Below the pieces are notes generated by a model, which saw nothing but the letters and a program-made list of their open reading frames with translations, made no database searches and was not told the origin of the DNA. From DYIU01 sp038326775 (GTDB lineage Bacteria > Actinomycetota > Geothermincolia > Fen-727 > Anoxymicrobiaceae), in NCBI GenBank assembly GCA_038326775.1, contig JBBQKJ010000031.1, forward strand, positions 1 to 33,636: a stretch of 33,636 bases of DNA. The letters run 5' to 3'. The position numbers were made by a program, and so were the translations under genes. This document shows, piece after piece, positions 23,703 through 31,123 of the stretch. Each line of letters begins with the position of its first letter. Within the stretch, counting starts at the first letter, position 1.

Positions 23703-24554
23703 TTATTCTACGAGACCATGCAGGATGAAATCCAGGAGGGCCTGCTCGATGTCGGCGTCGCTCAGGCGGGCGTCTATCATGGAGCGGTAAGCGAACGTCT
23801 CCAGCACCGAAATAAGCGCGAATGGTATCACTTCAACGTTTACCCCTCGAAATATTCCGGCTTCTATGCCTTTTTCCAGGTCTCTCTCGAGGGGCTCGAT
23901 GAGTGACCTGCGCAGAATGTCCGCCGCCTTCCCGCGGTGCTCCTCGTCCTCGTCGCGGAGCGACTCCTTCACCAGCTGCAAAATGGTTATCATCTCAGGG
24001 AAAAACGCTCGCGTCGCCTCCCAGCGCATCCGCCACCGCCTCGTCTGGTCGGATTCCCTTTTTATTTCTTCCAGCGCCCCCAGGAAACGAGTGTGGAAGA
24101 TATTCTCGAGGCACACGAAGTAGAGGTCCTTCTTGTTATCGAAGTAATAGTAGAACGACGCCTTGGAAACCCCCACTCTTTCCACCACCTCGGATATCGT
24201 GCTGTTTCGGTAGCCGTTGCGGAGGAACACCATGGTGGCCGCCTCGATTATCCGCTCTCGTGTGGGAAGGTCCCCCCCGGAGCGCCGGGGCCCGCGCGAA
24301 GGCGTGCGCCTCCCTGCCCGCTCCCGCTCCCAGAGCCGTGCCGAGTAGGAAAGAGGCATGCCCTTCATCCTGCAGGCACGCAGGAAAAGGAGTTTGTCCA
24401 GGTGAGACTCGTCGTATAACGCCTGGTTGCCCTTCTTGAAAACGGGCGGAGGCACATATCCTTTCCTGATGTAGTAATGGATGAGCTGCCTGCCGGTTCC
24501 GGAGCGCCTCTCCAGCTCACCCATTCGAAACCCCCGGATCTCTACGCTGTTCAA
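23703..24554 (-). CDS. MerR-TetR fusion transcriptional regulator
   Basis: 283 residues from a TTG at 24554 with GGGGAGG five bases upstream. Residues 11-75 are a MerR-type winged helix (MGELERRSGTGRQLIHYYIRKG, then ALYDESHLDKLLFLRACRMKG). A basic linker follows (76-97). Residues 98-145 are a TetR helix-turn-helix with STISEVVERVGVSKASFYYYF, and the remainder is a TetR-like helical ligand and dimer domain. Two DNA-binding domains in one chain are unusual. The gene is divergent from the thiolase operon and upstream of the enoyl-CoA hydratase, so both are likely targets; an acyl-CoA ligand would fit the context. A TGACCG-N14-CGGTCA site in the thiolase promoter is a candidate operator. Confidence 0.88.
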   Translation of the reverse strand: MNSVEIRGFRMGELERRSGTGRQLIHYYIRKGYVPPPVFKKGNQALYDESHLDKLLFLRACRMKGMPLSYSARLWERERAGRRTPSRGPRRSGGDLPTRERIIEAATMVFLRNGYRNSTISEVVERVGVSKASFYYYFDNKKDLYFVCLENIFHTRFLGALEEIKRESDQTRRWRMRWEATRAFFPEMITILQLVKESLRDEDEEHRGKAADILRRSLIEPLERDLEKGIEAGIFRGVNVEVIPFALISVLETFAYRSMIDARLSDADIEQALLDFILHGLVE

Positions 24555-24662
24555 TTCAGCCTCCCCGTCTCAAGATCATGTCGCCGGAGGGCCTGCGCCC
24601 CGGCAGCCGGATCACTCTTGCTCCTTTTTTACGCTTTTATACATAATCATTATATGCCCCGG

Positions 24663-24681
24663 GCCGCCAGGCGGCTTTTTT
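24663..24681 (+). terminator. Intrinsic-terminator-like hairpin
   Basis: GCCGC (24663-24667), a three-base loop and GCGGC (24671-24675) are followed directly by six T. On the plus strand this is a short but classic rho-independent terminator. No plus-strand gene ends nearby, so it would end an antisense or small transcript, or shield the thiolase promoter from read-through. Confidence 0.5.
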
Positions 24682-24730
24682 GGCTTTAACAAGGGATTAT
24701 TGAGGGCGGCTTTCATCTCTCTGAAATCTA

Positions 24731-24761
24731 TTGACTGACCGGGATAGAAAGAATACGGTCA
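24731..24761 (+). promoter_or_regulatory. Promoter and candidate operator of the thiolase operon
   Basis: TTGACT (24731-24736) matches five of six -35 positions and TACGGT (24754-24759) three of six -10 positions, 17 bases apart. TGACCG (24736-24741) and CGGTCA (24756-24761) are inverted half-sites flanking the spacer, where MerR- or TetR-type regulators commonly bind. The divergent MerR-TetR gene is the obvious candidate. Transcription would start near 24766. Confidence 0.45.
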
Positions 24762-24877
24762 CTTCGAGAGCAATGGCGCTCGGGCGCGCGTCCTTTTCCA
24801 AACGAGGGGGCCGGGTATTCCCGGGTGCGGCACGCTGGCGGAACCCTCTCGAAGTGGTACCGAACCAGGGAGAATTG

Positions 24878-26098
24878 ATGCGACAGGTCGTGGTATTGGG
24901 CGTCGGCATGACCCGCTTCGGGAAGTTCCTCGACCGCGGCCTCAAGGACCTGTCCGCCGAGGCGGTCACAAAAGCGATGGACCACGCCGGGATAACCACC
25001 GGCCAGATCGAGGCTGCTTACGTCTCCAACTCCATGGCCGGCCTTATGACCGGGCAGGAGGCAATCCGCGGCCAGGTGTGGCTCAGGCCGCTGGGCATCC
25101 AGGGCATCCCCATATTCAACATAGAGAACGCCTGCGCCAGCGCGTCCTCTGCGTTCCACTTTGCCTGGCTTTCGGTCGCCGCCGGCATCCACGACTGCGT
25201 GCTGGTCCTCGGTGCGGAGAAGTTGTACGACGAAGACAAGCAGAAATCGTTCGCCGCTCTGAGCACGGCGGTGGACATCGAGGAGCTGTACAAGATAACC
25301 GACATAATCGAGCGGGAAGGGCTGGGCGCGGGCAGCGGTGAGGGCAGCGGGGTCAACCGGTCTATCTTCATGGACTTCTACGCCGCGCTGGCCCGCTTCT
25401 ACATGCGCGAGTACGGGGCGAGGCCCGAACACTTCGGCAAGATAGCGGTCAAGAACCACAGGAACGGAAGCCTTAACCCTCACGCGCAATACCGGGACGT
25501 CTACACCCTCGAGGAGATAATGAGCGCCCCGATGGTCTCGGAGCCCCTGACCCGTCTCATGTGCGCGCCGATAAGCGACGGCGCGGCGGCGGCCATCGTC
25601 ACCAGCAGGAAGTTCGCGCGCGCCTACACGAGCAAGCCCGTGACCGTGGCGGCTTCGGCGAACGGCACCGGTATGGGCGAGGTGCCGCTGGGCTCCCCCG
25701 GCATCATCCACCACCTGGCCATGCAGGCATACGAGATGGCGGGCGTCGGGCCCGAAGACCTCGGCGTCGTGGAGGTCCACGAGGCCACCACGATCTCCGA
25801 GTACGCCTTCATGGAGGACCTCGCCCTCTGTGGGCCGGGTGAAGCGAACGAGTGGATAGACAACGGATGGACGGAGATTGACGGCAAGGTGGCCTTCAAC
25901 ACGAGCGGAGGGCTCATATCCAAGGGCCACCCCGTGGGCGCCACCGGCCTGGGGATGATAGCCGAGGTGGTCTGGCAGCTGCGCGGTGAAGCCGGCCCGC
26001 GCCAGAGGCGGGGCGCCCGCCTGGGTCTCACATTGAACGGCGGCGGGGTCATGGGGACGGAGCCCGCGGCGATGAGCGTGCATATCTTCAGGCGGTGA
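24878..26098 (+). CDS. SCP2-type thiolase (acetyl-CoA acetyltransferase-like)
   Basis: 406 residues. The ATG at 24878 (MRQVVVLGVGMTRFGK) has AGGGAGA just upstream; an in-frame extension of 49 residues upstream would include the promoter and is rejected. C86 in NIENACASASSA is the nucleophile. H301 in VVEVHEATT and H351 in GHPVGATG are the expected catalytic histidines, and the HEATT form with CGPGE (318-322) is that of SCP2/SCPx thiolases, not bacterial FadA. Such enzymes cleave branched or bulky 3-ketoacyl-CoA. No separate DUF35/OB-fold partner gene, often required by this group, is adjacent. It is the first gene of the plus-strand operon, 32 bases before the CoA ligase. Confidence 0.92.
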   Translation: MRQVVVLGVGMTRFGKFLDRGLKDLSAEAVTKAMDHAGITTGQIEAAYVSNSMAGLMTGQEAIRGQVWLRPLGIQGIPIFNIENACASASSAFHFAWLSVAAGIHDCVLVLGAEKLYDEDKQKSFAALSTAVDIEELYKITDIIEREGLGAGSGEGSGVNRSIFMDFYAALARFYMREYGARPEHFGKIAVKNHRNGSLNPHAQYRDVYTLEEIMSAPMVSEPLTRLMCAPISDGAAAAIVTSRKFARAYTSKPVTVAASANGTGMGEVPLGSPGIIHHLAMQAYEMAGVGPEDLGVVEVHEATTISEYAFMEDLALCGPGEANEWIDNGWTEIDGKVAFNTSGGLISKGHPVGATGLGMIAEVVWQLRGEAGPRQRRGARLGLTLNGGGVMGTEPAAMSVHIFRR

Positions 26099-26130
26099 AC
26101 GGCGGTCGCGATATCAGGGGGTGAGCGGTG

Positions 26131-27504
26131 ATGGCCGAGGACAGGCAGTACTGGAACATGGAAGTGGAGCCGCTCCTCAATACGCCCGCAATGCGTGAGA
26201 GGCAGCTTGGAAAAATGCTCGCGGCCCTCCAGTGGCAGTACGAGAACACCCCCTTCAACCGCAAGCGGTTCGAGAAAGCGGGTGTCGAGCCCCGCGATAT
26301 AAGAAGCTTCGAGGAGTACGCCGCGGCCATCCCCGTCGCCGGGCAGCAGGATATACGGGAGATCATCGCCGAGGTCGGCCTGGACATGGACAAGATACTC
26401 ACGGAGCTCTTCGGCGAGGCCCGCATGAAAGACCTCTACCTTCTCACGACCACCTCGGGCACGACCGGCGTTCCAACCCCCTACCCGAACTTCAGGGCGG
26501 GCATCGAGGACGCGAAGGAGATAATGAGCCGGGCGGCCTGGCGGATGGGCATCCGCCCGCAAGACCGCATCGGCCTCTGTTTCGGCCTCTGCATGCACGC
26601 CGCGGGCACCCCGCAGCTGCTCTGGTTCAGTGAGTACCCCGGCGTGATGATGGTCCCCATCGGGGCCGAAGCGGGCACCGAGAAGATACTGCAGTTCATG
26701 AAGATGTATAAGGTGAACGTTCTCTCGGGCACTCCGTCGCTGGCCCTCCACCTTATCGAGAAGGCGCCCGAGGTGCTGGGGCACCCGGTAGGAGACCTGG
26801 GCATCAAGATACTGATGTGCGGGGCCGAGCCCGGCGCCGGCATCCCCGAGCTGCGCGAGCGCCTTGAAAGCGAGTATGGAGCGCGAGTCTTCGACCTCGG
26901 CGCGGGCTACGGCGCCTCCTGCGACCACCCCGTCTACCAGGGGATGCACTGGCTGGCCGACGACCTTGCCTACTACGAGCTGGTCGACCCGGAAACGGGA
27001 AAGCCGGTGCCCATGGAGCACGGGGCCACCGGGTTGATGGCCGCCACCTCTCTTCATCCCGCCGGGGCCGCCTGGTTCGACATGCGCTTCACCTTGAACG
27101 ACATACACCAGGTGTTCACCGAGCCCTGTCCCTGCGGCATGAGCGGCTTCCGCTACAAGATCGTGGGGCGCGCCGACGACATGCTCAAGGTCAAGGGCGT
27201 GCCGGTCTACCCGGCCTCTATCGAGGGCGTCATCCACGGTTTCGTGCCCCGGGTCACCGGGCACTTCCGCATCGTGCTCTTTGAGCCGCCGCCGCGCGTG
27301 TCGCCTCCGCTCAAGCTCAATGTCGAGCACGGAGAGGACGTCAGGGAGGATGCGCTCGACTCGCTCGCCGCCGAGATCGGTGGCGAGATGCACAGGCTCC
27401 TGAAAGTCCGCCCCGAGATAACATGGCTCGAGCCGGGGGCGCTCGAGAGGGCGACCACCAAGACCCAGCTGCTTGAAAAAGCTTACGAAGGGGAGGGCTC
27501 GTGA
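26131..27504 (+). CDS. Phenylacetate-CoA ligase (PaaK)-like acyl-CoA ligase
   Basis: 457 residues from the ATG at 26131, with GGGGGTG seven bases upstream. TTTSGTTGVPT (106-116) is the AMP-binding phosphate loop. CGAEPGAG near 230-237 and GRADDMLKVKG near 350 are the later motifs of the PaaK branch of the adenylate-forming family. PCPCGMSG before the last motif gives two cysteines typical of zinc-bearing PaaK-like proteins. The enzyme activates an acid with ATP to its CoA thioester; an aromatic acid is possible but members of this branch accept varied substrates. It shares its stop region with the next gene (overlap of one base), so the operon is tightly coupled. Confidence 0.9.
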   Translation: MAEDRQYWNMEVEPLLNTPAMRERQLGKMLAALQWQYENTPFNRKRFEKAGVEPRDIRSFEEYAAAIPVAGQQDIREIIAEVGLDMDKILTELFGEARMKDLYLLTTTSGTTGVPTPYPNFRAGIEDAKEIMSRAAWRMGIRPQDRIGLCFGLCMHAAGTPQLLWFSEYPGVMMVPIGAEAGTEKILQFMKMYKVNVLSGTPSLALHLIEKAPEVLGHPVGDLGIKILMCGAEPGAGIPELRERLESEYGARVFDLGAGYGASCDHPVYQGMHWLADDLAYYELVDPETGKPVPMEHGATGLMAATSLHPAGAAWFDMRFTLNDIHQVFTEPCPCGMSGFRYKIVGRADDMLKVKGVPVYPASIEGVIHGFVPRVTGHFRIVLFEPPPRVSPPLKLNVEHGEDVREDALDSLAAEIGGEMHRLLKVRPEITWLEPGALERATTKTQLLEKAYEGEGS

Positions 27505-28523
27505 TGTTCCTTGAGAACCTCAGGCAGGCTTACCTGCCCCCCACCAACTGGCCGCGGATGACCCTCGACGAGGAGCTCTGCGACGGCTGCGGCCGCTGCG
27601 AGAGGACCTGCCCCATGCAGATCCTGGAGATGCGGGACGGCCTCCCGGTTTTCAACGGGCGCTACGATACCTTCCGCTGCGTGCTCTGTGACAGCTGCCT
27701 GGCGGTATGCCCCAGGAAGGCCATAAAGTCCGTCGGTGTCTACCGGGTCGAACGGGGCAGGTACAGGAACGCTGACGTGTGGCCGGCCGCGGAGACGACC
27801 GGCCCGAAGCCGTTCGGCGAGGCCACCCCCGGGAGCTTCGAGGAGTGCGAGGGCGACCTCACGGAGACGGAGCGTGTCATCTTCAAGCGGCGCAGCGTCC
27901 GCCTCTTCAAGAAGAAGCAGGTCCCGCGCGAGCTGGTGGAAAGGGTGATCGAGGCGGGGCGCTTCGCCCCGTCGGCGGGCAACAACCAGCCCTGGAAGTT
28001 CACGGTCATCCGGGACGCCGCCCTGCTCGAGAGACTCTGCAGGAAAACCGAGATGATAGCCGGCCCGCTGGCCAGGCTCGCCTTCCCGTCAAGCCTGGAG
28101 GAGTTCGAGCGGCGCCCCTGGCGGCAGAGGGCTTTCGCCACCGTCTTCAGCTATCGAAAACCGGGCGAGGGCGACCAGCGCGTCGCGGTCGGGGTCAAGG
28201 CTATCACGGAGGTCCCCCGGCACGAGGTGTTCCTGGGCGCGCCAACGGTCATCCTGGTTCTCTGCGACAGGCGCGGCATCGGGAACGTGGACCTGGACAC
28301 GGCGCTGGCGGTTGAGAACATCGTGCTGGCGGCTCACTCCATCGGGCTCGGCACCTGCCTGGTCGGCCTCTTGAACATCCCCCTGCTCTTCTTTCCCCTG
28401 CTCAGCAGAAAGCTCGGTATCGTGCGCCCGTTCAAGCTGTTGACCGCGATAGCGGTCGGATACCCGCAGGGGACATGTGACAGGGCCGTGAGAAGAGAAC
28501 CGGCGAGGATCGACTGGCTCTAG
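27504..28523 (+). CDS. Ferredoxin-nitroreductase fusion
   Basis: 339 residues. The ATG at 27504 shares one base with the previous stop (TGATG), and GGGGAGGG lies six bases upstream. Residues 26-36 (C26, C29, C32, C36) and 59-69 (C59, C62, C65, C69) form two [4Fe-4S] motifs. FKRRSVRLFKKKQVPRELV onward (about 125-330) is a nitroreductase domain with APSAGNNQPW as an FMN-contact segment. Such fusions pass electrons from ferredoxin to FMN and then to an organic acceptor or a double bond. In an operon with two acyl-CoA dehydrogenases it may be an electron acceptor or an enoyl-CoA-type reductase; which is not shown by the sequence. Confidence 0.92.
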   Translation: MFLENLRQAYLPPTNWPRMTLDEELCDGCGRCERTCPMQILEMRDGLPVFNGRYDTFRCVLCDSCLAVCPRKAIKSVGVYRVERGRYRNADVWPAAETTGPKPFGEATPGSFEECEGDLTETERVIFKRRSVRLFKKKQVPRELVERVIEAGRFAPSAGNNQPWKFTVIRDAALLERLCRKTEMIAGPLARLAFPSSLEEFERRPWRQRAFATVFSYRKPGEGDQRVAVGVKAITEVPRHEVFLGAPTVILVLCDRRGIGNVDLDTALAVENIVLAAHSIGLGTCLVGLLNIPLLFFPLLSRKLGIVRPFKLLTAIAVGYPQGTCDRAVRREPARIDWL

Positions 28524-28565
28524 TCAATGTGGAACGGCTCCAACCGGATGGGAGGCGATGCGGCA

Positions 28566-30017
28566 ATGCCTCGTGAAGGCCACCTCTACTCGTTCATGGG
28601 CGGCGAGGGCGACCTGCTCGAATACTCGCCCGTCCTGAAGGTCCTGAAAAAACGGTTTCCGTCTTACATCAAACGCGCCGAGCGTACCCAGGCGTTCTCC
28701 CGGGATTTCGCCCGCGGGACGATAGCGCCGCTCGCGCTCGATGCCGACGCCAGGTGCGCTGAAGACCCTGCCTACGTAGACTGGGAGTTCGTCCACACGG
28801 CGATGAAACACCACATCCCCACATCTTTCATCCCCGAGAAGATGGGCGGGAACGGTTGGAGCTGCCTTGACCTGCTGGTCTTCGTGGAAGAGGGTTGCGC
28901 GGCCTGCTACGGATTAACGGCGCTGCTCGTCTTCAACATGTTCGGCTTCCTGTGCGCCTGCGTGGAGTTCATGCCCGCGAACGTTCTCCACATACTGAAG
29001 CATATGGTCGAAGAGGAGAGACGGGGAAACCCGGTTTTCTTCTGCTGGGCCATCACCGAGCCTGGCGGCGGCACCGATGTCGAGCACCCGGCGGGGATGG
29101 CCAGGATGCGCCCGTCGATCGAAGCGAAAAAAGTGCCGGGCGGGTACCGCCTGAACGGCACCAAGTGCTTCATAACCAACGGCAGCCTGGCGAGCTTCAC
29201 CTGCGTGAACGCGCCTCTCGACCGCTCCCGCCCCCTGGAGAGCAACTGCACCTTCATGGTCCCATCCACCTCGGAGGGGTATTCGGTCGGCAGGGTCGAG
29301 AGGAAATGCGGGCAGAAGGCGTGCCCGACGGCCGAGCTCCTGTTCGAGAACGTGTTCGTGCCCGATGAAAACCTCTGGGCGCCGGAAGGCGAGGGCATGC
29401 GCCACACCCAGGAGATACTATCGGTCAGCCGTGGAGGCATCGGTTGCGGCGCGGTGGGGCTGGCGCGCGGAGTGGTCGAGAGGACGGTGCGCTTCGCGAG
29501 CGAGAAGAAGGTCGACGGGCACCGGCTGATAGACGAGCCGTGGGTGCACTTCGCGCTGGCCGGCGTCATGACCGACATACTCAACCTGAGGCACGCCTGG
29601 GTCGATTTCGCGTTGGCGGTTGATTTCCTGCACGTTATGAAGCTCATCAACAACCCCCTCACCGGCGCCGCCCTCAGGCTGGCGCCGGGGGGCGTGCTCA
29701 CCTCGGACCTGCTGGAGGGCCTGGCGGGCAACAGCCTGGTGGCGTCCCTGGTGAGCGGCGTCAAGAAGAAGCTTGTGAGCGATGAGACGATCGAGAACTT
29801 CATCCTCCACGGCTCGGCGCTGAAGGCGGCGGCGACTGACCTGGCCGTGCGCGCCACCTCCACCTGCGCCGACATAGTCGGCCTCGAGGGCATGACCAGG
29901 CGCCACGGGGTCGAAAAGTGCTTCCGCGACGCCAAGATCGCCCAGATATACGAGGGTACCAACCAGATAAACCGGCTCGACGTCTTCGAGAGGGAGGTCG
30001 GTTACATTGTCGGATAA
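28566..30017 (+). CDS. Acyl-CoA dehydrogenase family protein
   Basis: 483 residues. The ATG at 28566 is chosen because GGGAGGCG lies eight bases upstream; an ATG at 28527 has none. WAITEPGGGTD (about 163-173) and GTKCFITNG are the FAD-contact segments. IYEGTNQI near the C-terminus carries E463, aligned with the catalytic glutamate of medium-chain acyl-CoA dehydrogenases. The protein is about 100 residues longer than usual, with extra sequence at the N-terminus (1-60) and before the last helix (350-400), so the substrate may be bulky. Electrons would leave through ETF or a ferredoxin route; no ETF genes are in this window. The next gene starts inside its last codons. Confidence 0.9.
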   Translation: MPREGHLYSFMGGEGDLLEYSPVLKVLKKRFPSYIKRAERTQAFSRDFARGTIAPLALDADARCAEDPAYVDWEFVHTAMKHHIPTSFIPEKMGGNGWSCLDLLVFVEEGCAACYGLTALLVFNMFGFLCACVEFMPANVLHILKHMVEEERRGNPVFFCWAITEPGGGTDVEHPAGMARMRPSIEAKKVPGGYRLNGTKCFITNGSLASFTCVNAPLDRSRPLESNCTFMVPSTSEGYSVGRVERKCGQKACPTAELLFENVFVPDENLWAPEGEGMRHTQEILSVSRGGIGCGAVGLARGVVERTVRFASEKKVDGHRLIDEPWVHFALAGVMTDILNLRHAWVDFALAVDFLHVMKLINNPLTGAALRLAPGGVLTSDLLEGLAGNSLVASLVSGVKKKLVSDETIENFILHGSALKAAATDLAVRATSTCADIVGLEGMTRRHGVEKCFRDAKIAQIYEGTNQINRLDVFEREVGYIVG

Positions 30018-31123
30018 AAGGCTGCCGGAGAGCGCCGGGGAGATACTGGAGGTCTGCTCCCAGTTCAGGCTGAACGAGGTCGAGCCGGTGGCACTCGAGC
30101 TCGACTGGCACCCCGAGCCCGGCCGTGTCAGGGCCATCTACGACAGGAGCGTCGAGCTGGGGATACCTTCCGCTCCTCGGCGATGACGACGGTGGGGCCG
30201 GCCAGGCGGAGCTCACGGCCGCGCTGGTGCTGGACGAGCTCTCGAGTTCGTGCGCGGGGATCGCGTGCGTCTTCGCGCACCACCTGGCCGCCTGCCTTCC
30301 CCTCATGGATGCGGGGGGCAAGATGGCGGGGGTGCTGTCGCGCGTACGCGGCGGCGGGGGCCGTCCCGCGCTCCTCACCATCGCGTTCCCCGGCCTCGAG
30401 CCCGAACTGGAGCGGCCTCGCCTGGAAGTCTCCAACGGCGGCATGACCCTGGAAGGGACCGCCCGGCTGGTCGGCTGCGCGGCCATCGCCGACTGCGTCG
30501 TGCTCTTTCCGAGGATGGAAGGCGGCGATGAAAGCTGCGTGGTGATCGAGACTGCGGCCAACGGCGTCATGGTGGGCGAGACAGAGGTCATGCTGGGCCT
30601 CAACGCGGTACCGTTCGCCGACGTGGAGTTCTCCCGGGTCGAGATAAGCGACGAGAGGCTCGCGGGTGTCGGCGGTGCTGCCGCCCGGGCGCGCGAGCGC
30701 GCGCTCGCGGTGTTCCGCGGCTTCACGGCGGCCGTCGCGATGGGGGCGGCCCGGGCCGCGCACTCGAAGGCCGAGCAGTACGCGAGAGAGCGGTACCAGT
30801 TCGGAAAGATGCTTATCGAGCACCAGGAGATGCGCAGGATGCTCGGGAACATGGCGGTGAAGACAAACATCGGCACGGCCGGTTATATCCAGGGGTTCGC
30901 CGGAGAGCCACTGGGCTCGCTCGCCACCGGAGGGCGCCCGGAGCTTGCCAAGGTCTTCTGCACCGACGCCGCCCTCGAGGTCGCCATGGACGCCATCCAG
31001 GTGCACGGCGGGCTGGGTTACATGAAGGAGGCCGGCCTCGAAAAGACCATGCGCGACATGAAGATGCTGCAGGTCCTGGAGCGCTCAAACCGCTTCGTGG
31101 AAGTCGAACACCCGGAGGCGTAG
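30007..31123 (+). pseudogene. Second acyl-CoA dehydrogenase, interrupted by a one-base frameshift
   Basis: The reading frame begins at a TTG (30007) with AGGGAGG nine bases upstream, overlapping the previous gene by 11 bases. It encodes a normal dehydrogenase N-terminus for 59 codons, ending ELGIPSAPRR at a TGA (30184-30186). The frame one base later continues as PLLGDDDGGAGQAELTAALVLDELS and runs to 31123 with HGGLGYMKEAGLEK and QVLERSNRF, where E358 is the likely catalytic base although the usual YEGT is LERS. Removing one base within 30166-30172 (CCTTCCG) restores a 371-residue protein. The rest is intact and GC3-rich, so the lesion is recent or an assembly error. The pair with the preceding dehydrogenase suggests a two-subunit enzyme. 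Confidence 0.8.

Larger units (their letters stand above)
24555..24877. other. Divergent control region between the regulator and the thiolase operon
   Basis: A 323-base gap without a gene. It holds an AT-rich island (24618-24655) with TTGCTC/CATAAT on the plus strand, a perfect TATAAT on the minus strand (24654-24649) and the small palindrome ATAATCATTAT (24643-24653); then a terminator-like hairpin; then a second plus-strand promoter at 24731-24759. The last 110 bases before the thiolase ATG are GC-rich leader in which I see no further element. Confidence 0.5.

Noticed and set aside
25624..27393. Open frame of 589 codons on the minus strand across the thiolase and ligase genes
   Set aside because: It lies opposite two clear enzymes with ribosome sites. 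Its protein is rich in H, R, G and V without motifs, a known effect of GC-rich third positions.
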